From contig NZ_NQYC01000001.1 of NCBI RefSeq assembly GCF_003600835.1, forward strand, positions 62,001 to 126,000: DNA of 64,000 nt, in the 5' to 3' direction. This document shows positions 23,811 through 33,227 of the stretch, piece by piece (within the stretch, counting starts at the first letter, position 1; every line of letters begins with the position of its first letter). Under the pieces are notes generated by a model. It made no database searches, was not told the DNA's origin, and worked only from the letters and a program-made list of their open reading frames with translations. Origin of the DNA: Bacillus sp. PK3_68. Its GTDB lineage: Bacteria; Bacillota; Bacilli; Bacillales; Domibacillaceae. A program made the position numbers and the translations under genes.

Positions 23811-26228
23811 ATGACTCAAAAAGAAGCAACCCTGAAAATAGAGGGGATGACTTGTGCATCTTGTGCTACACGAATTGAAAAAGGGTTGAAGAAGATAGAT
23901 GGCGTGGAAGATGCAAATGTAAATTTTGCTCTTGAGAAAACAAAGATTAAATATGACCCCGATAAAACAGATACAGCAACATTTAAGAAGAAAGTCCAAT
24001 CTTTAGGATATAACGTGGTAACGGATAAAGCAGAATTTGATATTACTGGAATGACTTGTGCGGCCTGTGCAAATAGAATTGAGAAACGGCTGAATAAATT
24101 AGATGGCGTCGAAAAAGCCGTGGTGAACTTTGCATTAGAGTCGGTTCTTGTGGAATATAACGCTGATCAAGTCTCTATTTCTGATATGAGGGAGGCCATT
24201 AAAAAACTGGGCTATACCCTTGAACAAAAGCAGGAAAAAACCGGAGAGGAAGCCGATCATCGACAAAAGGAAATCGAGCGGCAAACCGGCAAATTTATTT
24301 TCTCGGCTATTTTATCTTTTCCATTATTATGGGCAATGGTTAGTCACTTTGAATTCACCTCTTTTATTTGGCTGCCAGATATGTTTATGAACCCTTGGGT
24401 ACAATTCGCCCTCGCCACACCGGTTCAATTCATTATCGGAAGACAGTTTTATGTCGGTGCCTTTAAAGCTCTAAGAAATAAAAGTGCCAACATGGATGTG
24501 TTGGTTGCTTTAGGAACATCAGCTGCTTATTTCTATAGTCTGTATTTAAGCATTATGTCAATTGGCTCAGAAGACCACATGGTTGAGCTTTATTATGAAA
24601 CGAGTGCGGTTTTGATTACCTTAATTATTTTAGGCAAATTGTTTGAAGCGAAGGCAAAAGGCCGGTCGTCTGAGGCCATTAAGAAACTAATGGGGTTACA
24701 GGCAAAAAATGCAACTGTCGTCCGCGATGGGCAAGAAATGATCATTCCTATAGAAGACGTTTTGCAAGGGGATATTGTTTTTGTGAAGCCTGGCGAAAAG
24801 GTGCCAGTAGATGGTGAGATTGTCGAAGGTCAATCAGCGCTTGATGAATCAATGTTGACCGGAGAAAGCATTCCAATCGACAAAACCATTGGAGACCATG
24901 TAATCGGATCAACCATTAACAAGAATGGTTTCTTAAAAATTAAAGCGACGAAAGTGGGGAAAGACACAGCTTTAGCTCAAATTATTAAAGTTGTTGAAGA
25001 AGCACAAGGTTCAAAAGCTCCAATTCAACGTTTAGCCGATCAGATTTCAGGCATTTTTGTACCAATTGTAGTAGGTATAGCGGTTATAACTTTTCTTATG
25101 TGGTACTTCGCTGTAAGCCCTGGGGAATTCGCAGAGGCTCTTGAAAAATTCATTGCGGTGTTAGTTATCGCTTGTCCTTGTGCACTCGGTCTGGCCACAC
25201 CAACTTCGATTATGGCCGGTTCAGGCCGTGCGGCTGAGTTTGGGATTTTATTCAAGGGTGGAGAACACCTGGAAACGACCCATCGTTTAGATACAATTAT
25301 TCTGGATAAAACAGGAACAGTTACAAATGGGAAACCTTCCTTGACGGATGTTGTTTTAGCAGAGGGCGTGAATGAAACGGAATTTCTTACACTAGTAGGT
25401 ACGGCTGAGAGAAATTCAGAGCACCCACTCGCTGAAGCGATCGTGGAGGGAATTAAAGAAAAGGGGATTGAACTAGGGTCACCGGCGACCTTTGAAGCCC
25501 TTCCCGGTTACGGTATTCAATCGACAGTGAACGGCAAAGAATTACTCATTGGTACACGCAGATTGATGGCGAAATATAACATTTATGTACAACAAGTATT
25601 ACCGAAAATGGAGAGTTTAGAGAAGCAAGGGAAAACAGCTATGTTAGTAGCCATTGACGGATGCTACGCAGGTATGGTTGCTGTTGCGGATACCATTAAG
25701 GAAACATCCAAAGAAGCGATTGCCCGATTGCACAATATGGGCTTGGACGTTGTAATGATTACAGGGGATAACACCCAAACGGCTCAGGCGATTGCTAAGC
25801 AAGTCGGAATAAAGCATGTCATTGCTGAAGTTTTGCCAGAAGGCAAGGCAACGGAAGTGAAAAAGCTTCAGCAAGCTGGCAAAAAAGTCGCCATGGTAGG
25901 AGATGGAATTAACGATGCCCCGGCACTTGCGACAGCTGATATCGGGATGGCGATTGGCACGGGTACCGATGTGGCAATGGAAGCGGCAGATATTACCCTC
26001 ATTCGGGGTGATTTAAATAGTATTGCAGACGCAATTTTTATGAGTAAGAAGACGATAACAAATATCAAACAAAACCTCTTCTGGGCACTTGCCTATAACT
26101 GTATCGGCATCCCCATTGCTGCAGTAGGCTTCTTAGCTCCGTGGCTAGCTGGAGCAGCGATGGCATTTAGTTCGGTATCGGTCGTCCTCAATGCCCTAAG
26201 ACTGCAAAGAATCAAATTAAAGGCTTAA
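23811..26228 (+). CDS. copA: Copper-exporting P1B-type ATPase CopA
   Basis: 805 aa from the ATG at 23811 (AGGAG 8 nt upstream; the frame also opens at 23787). Two N-terminal metal-binding domains each have G-M-T-C-x-x-C (Cys15/18 and Cys83/86). Then come eight expected membrane segments, T-G-E-S, the ion site C-P-C (V-I-A-C-P-C-A-L-G), D-K-T-G-T phosphorylation site, the S-E-H-P-L motif and G-D-G-I-N-D. Length agrees with B. subtilis CopA. It pumps Cu(I) out of the cytoplasm and is fed by CopZ. Confidence 0.96.
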   Translation: MTQKEATLKIEGMTCASCATRIEKGLKKIDGVEDANVNFALEKTKIKYDPDKTDTATFKKKVQSLGYNVVTDKAEFDITGMTCAACANRIEKRLNKLDGVEKAVVNFALESVLVEYNADQVSISDMREAIKKLGYTLEQKQEKTGEEADHRQKEIERQTGKFIFSAILSFPLLWAMVSHFEFTSFIWLPDMFMNPWVQFALATPVQFIIGRQFYVGAFKALRNKSANMDVLVALGTSAAYFYSLYLSIMSIGSEDHMVELYYETSAVLITLIILGKLFEAKAKGRSSEAIKKLMGLQAKNATVVRDGQEMIIPIEDVLQGDIVFVKPGEKVPVDGEIVEGQSALDESMLTGESIPIDKTIGDHVIGSTINKNGFLKIKATKVGKDTALAQIIKVVEEAQGSKAPIQRLADQISGIFVPIVVGIAVITFLMWYFAVSPGEFAEALEKFIAVLVIACPCALGLATPTSIMAGSGRAAEFGILFKGGEHLETTHRLDTIILDKTGTVTNGKPSLTDVVLAEGVNETEFLTLVGTAERNSEHPLAEAIVEGIKEKGIELGSPATFEALPGYGIQSTVNGKELLIGTRRLMAKYNIYVQQVLPKMESLEKQGKTAMLVAIDGCYAGMVAVADTIKETSKEAIARLHNMGLDVVMITGDNTQTAQAIAKQVGIKHVIAEVLPEGKATEVKKLQQAGKKVAMVGDGINDAPALATADIGMAIGTGTDVAMEAADITLIRGDLNSIADAIFMSKKTITNIKQNLFWALAYNCIGIPIAAVGFLAPWLAGAAMAFSSVSVVLNALRLQRIKLKA

Positions 26229-26250
26229 ATATAGAAGGGAGGCGGCATAT

Positions 26251-27063
26251 GTGAAGCGAAGTGTTATGATTTGGGCGGTTACGGCTATCGTATATCTTGG
26301 GGTAGTCATCGCAGGTTACAGCGTTTATGCAAATATGAATCCTAAAACGGATGAACAAACAAATCATACAGAGGAGGAAGAAAATATGAATCATCAACAT
26401 AGTCATGGGAACCATGTCACAAACACTGCTAGTGAGGTTACACCGAAAGTATCCTATGTCAACGGAGTAATCACCATTGAGCTGAAAGATAAAAATAATC
26501 AAGTGCCGGAACTGGAAGTCTCCCATGAGAAATTTATGCATTTTATTGTCGTCAGTTCAGATTTGAAACAGTACCATCATCTACATCCAGGGAAAAAGAG
26601 TGATGGAATCTACCAGCAGAAGGCAAGTTTAGCGGATAATTCTTACAAAGCATTCGTTGATATAAAACCAAAAGGTCTTCAATATTCAGTAGCGCCTATT
26701 GAATTCCATGTTGGTGAAACGCACCATGAACACGGGGATAATAATCTCTTTGCGGATACGGATTTCGTTAAGACCATCAATGGCCAAACGGTTGAGTTGA
26801 TTTCTCAGCCGTTTGCAATCAACAAAGAAATGACTCTTACTTTTGATATGAAAGGCGCTACCCCGGAGCCCTATTTAGGCGCCTTAGGGCACGTGGTCAT
26901 CTTGGATGAAAATGGGGAAAAATATATCCACGTTCACCCTGCAGCCGATGATCAAACGGTATTTAAAACACAATTTGATAAGCCAGGTATTTACAAGATT
27001 TGGGCTGAATTTAAGTTTGAGGGACAGGTCAATGTCTACCCGTTTGTTATTAAAGTTAAATAA
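26251..27063 (+). CDS. His-rich membrane-anchored protein of the copper locus
   Basis: A 270-aa protein with an uncleaved N-terminal membrane anchor (about 5-26), a Met/His stretch (M-N-H-Q-H-S-H-G-N-H) and two beta-rich halves with H-F-I-V-V-S-S-D-L-K-Q-Y-H-H-L-H-P and a second H-V-V-I-L...H-V-H-P pattern, plus H-H-E-H in the linker. This suggests an extracytoplasmic metal-binding protein, probably holding copper. It begins with GTG 22 bp after copA and shares its operon. Similar proteins are usually annotated only as hypothetical; the function is inferred from composition and place. Confidence 0.75.
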   Translation: MKRSVMIWAVTAIVYLGVVIAGYSVYANMNPKTDEQTNHTEEEENMNHQHSHGNHVTNTASEVTPKVSYVNGVITIELKDKNNQVPELEVSHEKFMHFIVVSSDLKQYHHLHPGKKSDGIYQQKASLADNSYKAFVDIKPKGLQYSVAPIEFHVGETHHEHGDNNLFADTDFVKTINGQTVELISQPFAINKEMTLTFDMKGATPEPYLGALGHVVILDENGEKYIHVHPAADDQTVFKTQFDKPGIYKIWAEFKFEGQVNVYPFVIKVK

Positions 27064-27088
27064 TTAAGAACGTGGGAGGTGAGTATTC

Positions 27089-27370
27089 ATGTCGAAGGTT
27101 CAGCTTGAGCTTTACACAAGACCTACTTGTTCAGATTGTCAGGCTGGAAAAGAGTTTCTCTCCAAGAATAATGTTTCTTATGTTGATTATGATTTAACGA
27201 AACAACCTTCTAAAGAAAGAGACTTAGTCAAAATAACAGGAACAAGAATGGTTCCGACGTTCGTATTTAAAAATAAATCCTTGTTTGGTCTAAGGAGCAA
27301 GAAAGAAGTTCTAATTGGATTTGAGCAAAATATAGACGAAATAAGAAACATATTGCATATTGATAGCTGA
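27089..27370 (+). CDS. Glutaredoxin-like protein
   Basis: A 93-aa thioredoxin-fold protein with the redox pair C-S-D-C (Cys14, Cys17) after L-Y-T-R-P-T, the cis-Pro motif M-V-P-T-F-V-F, and no extra domains. It resembles NrdH/YruB-type glutaredoxins. Placed 25 bp after the His-rich protein gene with GGGAGG before the ATG, it likely helps keep copper-locus thiols reduced. No substrate is evident. Confidence 0.8.
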   Translation: MSKVQLELYTRPTCSDCQAGKEFLSKNNVSYVDYDLTKQPSKERDLVKITGTRMVPTFVFKNKSLFGLRSKKEVLIGFEQNIDEIRNILHIDS

Positions 27371-27495
27371 CGTTCCGCCAACTGTTGCTTTTCTGTAAGC
27401 AAGTATATTTTTTAACCATTTGTATACGGTTCGGGAGTATAGTAAACATGAAGCGAATGATAAAATCAGGTGATTAGAAAGAGGGAAGAAATAAA

Positions 27496-28080
27496 ATGGG
27501 GGACGATGTTAAAAAAATCAAGATGGCTGTCAATGGAGGAATAGGCTTTGGGGCAAAGCTTAATGCAGAACAACTTCTCATGCTCTCAAAATATATGAAT
27601 GAAAATGAAGAAATTGAACTAACAACCTTCCAACAGCTTTATATACGAATTCCAGAAGAGAAGATGGAAGAGATCATCAAGGAATTCGAAAGTGTTAAAT
27701 TAGCCTGTTACCCAGTTGGGAATTACGTGAAGAGCTTGAGAACCTGTAATTTTTGCAAAGGCGAAGAAGAGGAAGGAATGCCAATAGCAAAAGAGCTAAA
27801 CCGCCGCATTGCCGGAAAAAGTGTACCATTTACTCTTAAGGTGGCTTATACAGGCTGTCCTGTTGGTTGCGGTGAACCTCTGTTAAGCGACATAGGCATT
27901 ATGAAAATTAGAGATTATTATAACTTATATGTCGGCGGAAAAGCCAAAGGGAAAGACGCTGAGGTTGGTTCCCTGCTGATGGAGAAGTTAACCCCCCAAG
28001 AATTGTACAACACAATAGAAAAATCATTGATGTATATTCCCAGACAGGCAAAAGACGAGAAACCTTCCATAAATTTTTAA
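27496..28080 (+). CDS. Short nitrite/sulfite reductase-like protein
   Basis: A 194-aa protein matching the ferredoxin-like half and part of the [4Fe-4S]/siroheme half of nitrite/sulfite reductases. It has T-F-Q-Q-L-Y-I-R-I near residue 45, a C-N-F-C-K-G pair (84, 87) and T-G-C-P-V-G-C (121, 125). Full reductases are more than twice this length, so it is a stand-alone short form that might still bind an iron-sulfur cluster. AAAGAGGGAAG precedes the ATG. It has a 125-bp gap from the copper operon and its own terminator. Function is unknown. Confidence 0.75.
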   Translation: MGDDVKKIKMAVNGGIGFGAKLNAEQLLMLSKYMNENEEIELTTFQQLYIRIPEEKMEEIIKEFESVKLACYPVGNYVKSLRTCNFCKGEEEEGMPIAKELNRRIAGKSVPFTLKVAYTGCPVGCGEPLLSDIGIMKIRDYYNLYVGGKAKGKDAEVGSLLMEKLTPQELYNTIEKSLMYIPRQAKDEKPSINF

Positions 28081-28120
28081 AGCGTGTAGGCAGAGAGTCC
28101 TTAATTAGCTAAGAGGGAAA

Positions 28121-28153
28121 AGAGCCGGTTACAACTTTGTAACCGGCTCTTTT
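28121..28153 (+). terminator. Terminator after the short reductase gene
   Basis: AGAGCCGGTTAC (28121-28132) pairs perfectly with GTAACCGGCTCT (28139-28150), then TTTTA. Confidence 0.92.
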
Positions 28154-28264
28154 ATATGATTATTTTATTCCTTAAGATTACTACGTATATGTTCGTGGAT
28201 GCAAATCTACGCTTCCTCCCTTTAGGCAGTTGACGCGCTGATGAGCTAAGCCTATATACAAAAA

Positions 28265-28281
28265 TTACACTTTTACTGTAA
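28265..28281. promoter_or_regulatory. XRE-cupin operator-like site 1
   Basis: TTACACTTTTACTGTAA matches the dyad at 28379-28395 except for one base in the left arm. Confidence 0.45.
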
Positions 28282-28378
28282 AAATTTCTCTGGATAATAT
28301 AGATTCTACGAAAAAATTTAACAGAAAATTTTTAAAAAACCTACCATTCGAAAAATAATTATGTTATATTCATAAATA

Positions 28379-28395
28379 TTACAGTATAACTGTAA
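28379..28395. promoter_or_regulatory. XRE-cupin operator-like site 2 (perfect dyad)
   Basis: TTACAGTATAACTGTAA is a perfect inverted repeat with ATA at the centre. It follows a TATATT box (about 28365) by a few bases, so a bound repressor would cover the start site. Confidence 0.6.
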
Positions 28396-28432
28396 AATAT
28401 TTTTGGATATTTCATTATATTCCTACGATTTA

Positions 28433-28449
28433 TTACAGTAAGACTAGAA
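28433..28449. promoter_or_regulatory. XRE-cupin operator-like site 3
   Basis: TTACAGTAAGACTAGAA keeps the whole left arm and most of the right arm of the dyad at 28379-28395. It lies just before the ribosome-binding site of the regulator gene. Confidence 0.45.
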
Positions 28450-28470
28450 TTTTATGAGGTGCTTAATTCT

Positions 28471-29016
28471 ATGGAAGACATTCACAAAAAAATCAAAGCT
28501 TTACGTCTCCAAAACAACCTAACATTGAAGGAACTAAGTGAAGAAACTGGATTATCACTTAGCTTTCTTTCGCAAATCGAAAGGGGGACTTCCTCACTAT
28601 CCATTACATCTCTGAAGAAATTGGCTGATGCACTAGGAGTCTCAATGATCTTCTTTTTTGAAGACGATAAAGAAAACCAAAACTATTTATTAAGAAAAAG
28701 CGATCAAAGAATATTTCAAGTAAATGGTGGAGAACAGAGGTACGTCCGCTTGTCCGGTACATTTCCAGACAGGAAACTGGAGCCGCTAATGGTTATACTT
28801 CCCCCAAAAATGAAAGAGGAACAGAGTTACAGTCATTCGGGAGAGGAGTTTTATTATGTCTTGCAAGGTGAGGTCATTTTTCATTTAAACCAGGACGGCT
28901 ATCATCTGAAAGCTGGCGACACTATTCACTTTCCTTCTGAACTTTTGCATGCGTGGGAAAACCCAACTTCGGAGGAAACAATCATTTTGAGTATATCAAC
29001 ACCTATCATTTTCTAA
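28471..29016 (+). CDS. XRE-family regulator with C-terminal cupin
   Basis: About 181 aa from the ATG at 28471, preferred over the GTG at 28459 because GAGGTG lies 9 nt before it. An N-terminal helix-turn-helix (L-T-L-K-E-L-S-E-E-T-G-L-S-L-S-F-L-S-Q-I-E-R) is joined to a cupin (S-H-S-G-E-E-F-Y-Y-V-L-Q-G...G-D-T-I-H-F-P-S-E-L-L-H-A-W). Such proteins sense small metabolites through the cupin and govern the adjacent catabolic operon. It is first in the hydantoinase cluster 1 operon, 24 bp ahead of hyuA. Three related dyads upstream indicate autoregulation. Confidence 0.88.
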   Translation: MEDIHKKIKALRLQNNLTLKELSEETGLSLSFLSQIERGTSSLSITSLKKLADALGVSMIFFFEDDKENQNYLLRKSDQRIFQVNGGEQRYVRLSGTFPDRKLEPLMVILPPKMKEEQSYSHSGEEFYYVLQGEVIFHLNQDGYHLKAGDTIHFPSELLHAWENPTSEETIILSISTPIIF

Positions 29017-29040
29017 TTGACACAAAGGAGTGTAGAACAA

Positions 29041-31083
29041 ATGAGAGTAGCGACAGATATCGGGGGTACTTTTACAGATCTTGTATATGTTGATGAAAAC
29101 GGTTTCGTAGGAGTAGCAAAAAGCAATACCACTCCACCGAACTTTGAGAAAGGTGTACTTGACGTTATTGAGAAAGCTGGTATTAAAAGCGAGCAATTGT
29201 CGATGTTTATTCATGGAACAACGGTCATTATCAATGCGCTAACTGAGCGCAAAGGGGCCAAAATGGGGTTGATTACGACAGAAGGATTCCGGGATATTTT
29301 AGAAATTGCAAGAGGCAACAGGCCGGATCTATTCAATGTTCGATACAAAAAACCAGAACCGTTCGTTGAACGGCATTTGCGACTCGAGGTAAGTGAACGT
29401 CTCAATTATAAAGGTGAGATTCTATCCCCTCTGCATCGAGAAGATATAGAAAGATGTGTGGATTACTTTAAAAAAGAGGGTGTGGAGGCGATTGCCGTTT
29501 CTTACATGCATTCTTATGTTAATCCGGCACATGAAATAGAGACAGTAAAGATTATTAAAGAGCTATGGCCAGAAGTATTTGTGACAGCGTCGAGCGATAT
29601 CACAAAAGAATGGCGTGAATATGAAAGAACTAATACAGCCGTTTTAAATGCTTATGTCCAGCCCGCCGCTACTACATACATTGATAAATTAGACAAGAAA
29701 TTACGGGAACAAACTGAGATAGATCAGCGTTACATCATGCAATCAAATGGCGGGACAACAAGATTTAACAGTGCCAAAGCGGCGCCTATTAACATGGTTG
29801 AGTCCGGGCCGGTGGCCGGTATTTTTGGAGCCGCTGTTCTTGGGGAACTGATCGGTGAAAAAAACATCATTGCATTTGATATTGGTGGAACTACAGCAAA
29901 ATGTTCACTCATTGAAAACGGGGAAGTGAAAGTTTCTACAGATTACTATATTGAGAGAGATAGCCGAAATGCAGGATACCCGATTAAAGCACCTGTTGTC
30001 GATATTGTGGAAATCGGAAATGGAGGCGGTTCCATCGCTTGGATAGATGATGCAGGCTCATTGAAAGTCGGGCCGCAATCTGCCGGTGCGATGCCTGGAC
30101 CAGTCGCATACGGATTGGGCGGCACGGCTCCAACCACAACAGATGCTAACTTATTGACAGGCCGGCTGTCTCCTAAAAACTTCGACTACGATGTGGATAT
30201 GGATCATGTAAAAGAAGTGATCCAGAAGAAAATAGGTGATCAATTTGAGATTTCTGCCGAAGAAGCAGCCCTTGGCATTATTCGTATTGCTAACTCGAAC
30301 ATGTTGAATGCATTAAAATTAATTTCTATTCGAAAAGGGCATAATCCGCAGGACTTCACTTTGCTGGCGTTTGGTGGAGGCGGATCGATGCACGCTCCGG
30401 CACTTGCACTCGAGCTCGGTGTTAAAAAAGTCATCGTACCAATTGCTTCACCGGTATTCTCTGCCTGGGGAATGCTTATGACTGACTTGCGGCATGATTA
30501 TATCCAAACATATATCAAACGGATAAATGAGCTTTCTCTTGCCGAAATGGATGCACAATGGGAAGAAATCGAAAAACAGGCGCTTACCTATTATGAAGCT
30601 GAAGGGATGGAAGCTGGGACAATTGAATTCCATCGCTTTGCGGATATGCGCTATCTAGGACAAGAGCATACGGTAAAAGTTCCTGTTCCTAATGGCAAAT
30701 GGACCGAGGAAGATAAACAGGCGATCATTGAAAAGTTCCATGAGCTTCACGAGAAGAATTACACATTTAAACTGGTTGATTCACCGACTGAAATTGTCAA
30801 TCTCCATGTAACGGCTTTTGGCAAAGTGCCTAAACCGGTCATTGGAAAGATTACACGTGAAGGTTCTATAGAAGAAGCGAAAAAAGAAACACGTGATGTT
30901 TACTTCGAGCAAAAAGGGTGGGTTAGCACACCAGTTTACGATCGGGACAAACTTCCGCCAAATGAAGTAGTTCATGGACCCGCAGTAATAGAAGAAAAAG
31001 CAGCCGTCACTGTTATTTATGAAGGACAGCAGTTGCACCTGGATGACTTTGGAAACATCATTATCGAAATGGAGGCAAAGTAA
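29041..31083 (+). CDS. hyuA: Hydantoinase/oxoprolinase subunit A (cluster 1)
   Basis: 680 aa from the ATG at 29041 (AAAGGAG upstream; the earlier TTG at 29017 has none). It has an ASKHA ATPase fold with phosphate loop D-I-G-G-T-F-T-D-L (6-14), I-H-G-T-T-V-I-I-N-A, E-S-G-P-V-A-G, a second F-D-I-G-G-T-T-A-K loop and F-G-G-G-G-S-M-H-A. HyuA subunits phosphorylate the amide or carbonyl oxygen of rings such as hydantoin or 5-oxoproline, or of ketones in carboxylases. The partner HyuB follows after one base. Substrate cannot be told from sequence. Confidence 0.9.
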   Translation: MRVATDIGGTFTDLVYVDENGFVGVAKSNTTPPNFEKGVLDVIEKAGIKSEQLSMFIHGTTVIINALTERKGAKMGLITTEGFRDILEIARGNRPDLFNVRYKKPEPFVERHLRLEVSERLNYKGEILSPLHREDIERCVDYFKKEGVEAIAVSYMHSYVNPAHEIETVKIIKELWPEVFVTASSDITKEWREYERTNTAVLNAYVQPAATTYIDKLDKKLREQTEIDQRYIMQSNGGTTRFNSAKAAPINMVESGPVAGIFGAAVLGELIGEKNIIAFDIGGTTAKCSLIENGEVKVSTDYYIERDSRNAGYPIKAPVVDIVEIGNGGGSIAWIDDAGSLKVGPQSAGAMPGPVAYGLGGTAPTTTDANLLTGRLSPKNFDYDVDMDHVKEVIQKKIGDQFEISAEEAALGIIRIANSNMLNALKLISIRKGHNPQDFTLLAFGGGGSMHAPALALELGVKKVIVPIASPVFSAWGMLMTDLRHDYIQTYIKRINELSLAEMDAQWEEIEKQALTYYEAEGMEAGTIEFHRFADMRYLGQEHTVKVPVPNGKWTEEDKQAIIEKFHELHEKNYTFKLVDSPTEIVNLHVTAFGKVPKPVIGKITREGSIEEAKKETRDVYFEQKGWVSTPVYDRDKLPPNEVVHGPAVIEEKAAVTVIYEGQQLHLDDFGNIIIEMEAK

Positions 31084-31084
31084 T

Positions 31085-32821
31085 ATGACAACTTCTGTAA
31101 AAGTGGATCCGTTTACACTGGAAATCGTTAAAGATTCTCTTTTGGCAGCTGGGGACGAGATGTTTGTGGCCCTTGCTCGCACATCCATGAGTCCTATCAT
31201 TTACGAAGTACTTGACTATGCCAGCGGTTTGACTGATGCACAGGGAAATCTTCTTACTCAAGGCAATGGTGTTACCGGATTTATCGGAATGCTTACCTTT
31301 ATGGTAAAGGAAACACTGAAGAAATATCCTGGCGATAAGCTGAAGCCTGGAGATGTTATTATCATCAATGACCCTTATAACGGAGGAGGATCCCATCTTT
31401 CCGATGTTGGACTTGTTATGCCGATTTTCTATGAAGGTGAACTCATTGCCTTCTCGGCAAACAAGGCCCATTGGACAGAGGTCGGCGGGAAGGATCCCGG
31501 CTCATTTACAAACGATGCCGTAGACATTTTTCAAGAAGGCCTTCAATTCAATTGTATTAAATTATATGAAGAAGACCGCTTAAATGAAGGCATTGTTGAA
31601 ATTATTCGCTCCAACGTCCGCTTTCCGGACCTGTCATTAGGGGACATGTGGGCGCAGGTTGCCGCCTTACGCACAGGCGACCGCCGATTAAAAGAACTTT
31701 GTGAAAAGCATAGCAAAGAAACTATTCTGACAGCTATTAATTACTTATTGGATCATGGAGAGATCATTTCTCGACAAGAAATTAAAAAGCTGCCAAAGGG
31801 TGTTTTTGAAGCGGAAGATTATATTGATACAGACGGCATGGGCAACGGACCATTTAAAATTAAAGTAAAGGTAACAATTACGGATGACGAATTTATTTGT
31901 GATTTTCGGGGAAGCCATCCACAGGTGCCAGGCCCGATGAACTGTTCCTATACAGGACTCATGTCAGCTGTGCGATCTATTTTCCTGGCTATAACAAACC
32001 CTGAGCAAGATGTGAACGATGGAGTGTTTAGGCCACTTCAGGTACTTGTTGACAAAAAATCAATTATGTCTGCCGAGCGACCAGTTCCTGTCTCTAACTA
32101 TTTTGAGACGCTCTTAGGAAGTTTAGACTTAGTCTGGAAAGCTTTGGCGCCACACTTGCCAGAACGGCTGACTGCAGGACACCATTTGTCCGTTTGTGCC
32201 GTAACATTGTCTGGCAATCACCAAGATACAGAGGAACCTTTCCTTATTGTTGAACCTTCTGTTGGAGGATGGGGTGGAGGCGCTGGACAAGATGGCGCTT
32301 CAGGTCAGTTCTGTATCGCAGATGGCGAGACGTATAACGTTCCGGTCGAAGTAGCGGAAACACGTTATGGTGTTCTTATTGATGAATATAGTCTTCGCCA
32401 GGACGGCAATGGGGCAGGTGCAGGTGAATACATTGGCGGAAAAGGGGTCATCCGTGCTTATCGCGCATTATCTGATAACCAGGCCGCCACAGTTACCTTT
32501 GGCCGCAATAAATTTTATCCGTGGGGAATGAACAAAGGCCATGAAGGTTCGCCAAACGAGTTCTATGTTCATAAGGCAAATGGGGAGATAGATGGACCAT
32601 ATGGCGTTTATCCGCGGTACAAGCTTCAAAAGAACGATGTGGTGCGCCTGATGACAGGAACAGGAGGCGGTTATGGCAGTCCGTCCAAGCGTCCAGCCGC
32701 CCAAGTGGCCAAGGATGTGAAAAATGGTTATTTTACTGTCGAAGAGGCAAAAGCACACTTCCTCGTTGACATCGACCCGGATACTTTTGACTACCAAGAG
32801 CTGCCAGGCAGACTATCATAA
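31085..32821 (+). CDS. hyuB: Hydantoinase/oxoprolinase subunit B (cluster 1)
   Basis: 578 aa from the ATG at 31085, directly after the hyuA stop; GGAGGC lies 11 nt before. Family segments: D-P-F-T-L-E-I-V-K-D-S-L, N-D-P-Y-N-G-G-G-S-H-L-S-D-V, N-K-A-H-W-T-E-V-G-G, D-F-R-G-S-H-P-Q-V-P-G-P-M-N, and the C-terminal G-T-G-G-G-Y-G-S-P. It completes the ATP-dependent ring-opening or carboxylating enzyme with HyuA. In one operon with a small cupin gene. Confidence 0.9.
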   Translation: MTTSVKVDPFTLEIVKDSLLAAGDEMFVALARTSMSPIIYEVLDYASGLTDAQGNLLTQGNGVTGFIGMLTFMVKETLKKYPGDKLKPGDVIIINDPYNGGGSHLSDVGLVMPIFYEGELIAFSANKAHWTEVGGKDPGSFTNDAVDIFQEGLQFNCIKLYEEDRLNEGIVEIIRSNVRFPDLSLGDMWAQVAALRTGDRRLKELCEKHSKETILTAINYLLDHGEIISRQEIKKLPKGVFEAEDYIDTDGMGNGPFKIKVKVTITDDEFICDFRGSHPQVPGPMNCSYTGLMSAVRSIFLAITNPEQDVNDGVFRPLQVLVDKKSIMSAERPVPVSNYFETLLGSLDLVWKALAPHLPERLTAGHHLSVCAVTLSGNHQDTEEPFLIVEPSVGGWGGGAGQDGASGQFCIADGETYNVPVEVAETRYGVLIDEYSLRQDGNGAGAGEYIGGKGVIRAYRALSDNQAATVTFGRNKFYPWGMNKGHEGSPNEFYVHKANGEIDGPYGVYPRYKLQKNDVVRLMTGTGGGYGSPSKRPAAQVAKDVKNGYFTVEEAKAHFLVDIDPDTFDYQELPGRLS

Positions 32822-32835
32822 TTGGAGGCATTCAT

Positions 32836-33150
32836 ATGGATATTAAAGAACCAAAAGTCACAAAAGAAATTGTTCAAACCCTTTTTCAGAATCAATTCCA
32901 AGGCACGGAAGTAAAGTTCGGTTTTGTTTCCATCCCAGCCGGAGAGCGCCTTCCCTTAGAGGGAACGGGTGTTCATGAAGAACATGAGTATTCGTATATT
33001 CTCAAGGGCACTTTAGCTGGTGAGAGCGGGGGACAGCCTTATAAAATTAATGCGGGGGAAGCGTCTTATATTCCTGCTGGAGAGCACCATTGGTGTGTCA
33101 ATGAAGGGGAAAGTGCTTGCGAATTGATCTATGCATTGGTGAAAAGTTGA
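32836..33150 (+). CDS. Small cupin-domain protein
   Basis: A 104-aa single-domain cupin: G-V-H-E-E-H-E-Y-S-Y-I-L-K-G-T metal motif 1 and A-G-E-A-S-Y-I-P-A-G-E-H-H-W motif 2, with the usual His/Glu ligands. It lies 14 bp after hyuB (GGAGG upstream), so it is an operon member, perhaps an isomerase or a lyase for the ring-opening product. It is similar in fold to the cupin half of the cluster regulator. No precise activity. Confidence 0.78.
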   Translation: MDIKEPKVTKEIVQTLFQNQFQGTEVKFGFVSIPAGERLPLEGTGVHEEHEYSYILKGTLAGESGGQPYKINAGEASYIPAGEHHWCVNEGESACELIYALVKS

Positions 33151-33160
33151 TAATAAAGTG

Positions 33161-33203
33161 AAAAATAGAATAGGAAGACATAGGTGCTTCCTATTCTATT
33201 TTT
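33161..33203 (+). terminator. Terminator between cupin and NCS1 genes
   Basis: A perfect 17-bp stem (33161-33177 with 33187-33203, core AGAATAGGAAG/CTTCCTATTCT), with T run. Transporter expression may depend on read-through. Confidence 0.88.
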
Positions 33204-33227
33204 ATACCATAAAAAGGATGTGAAAGA

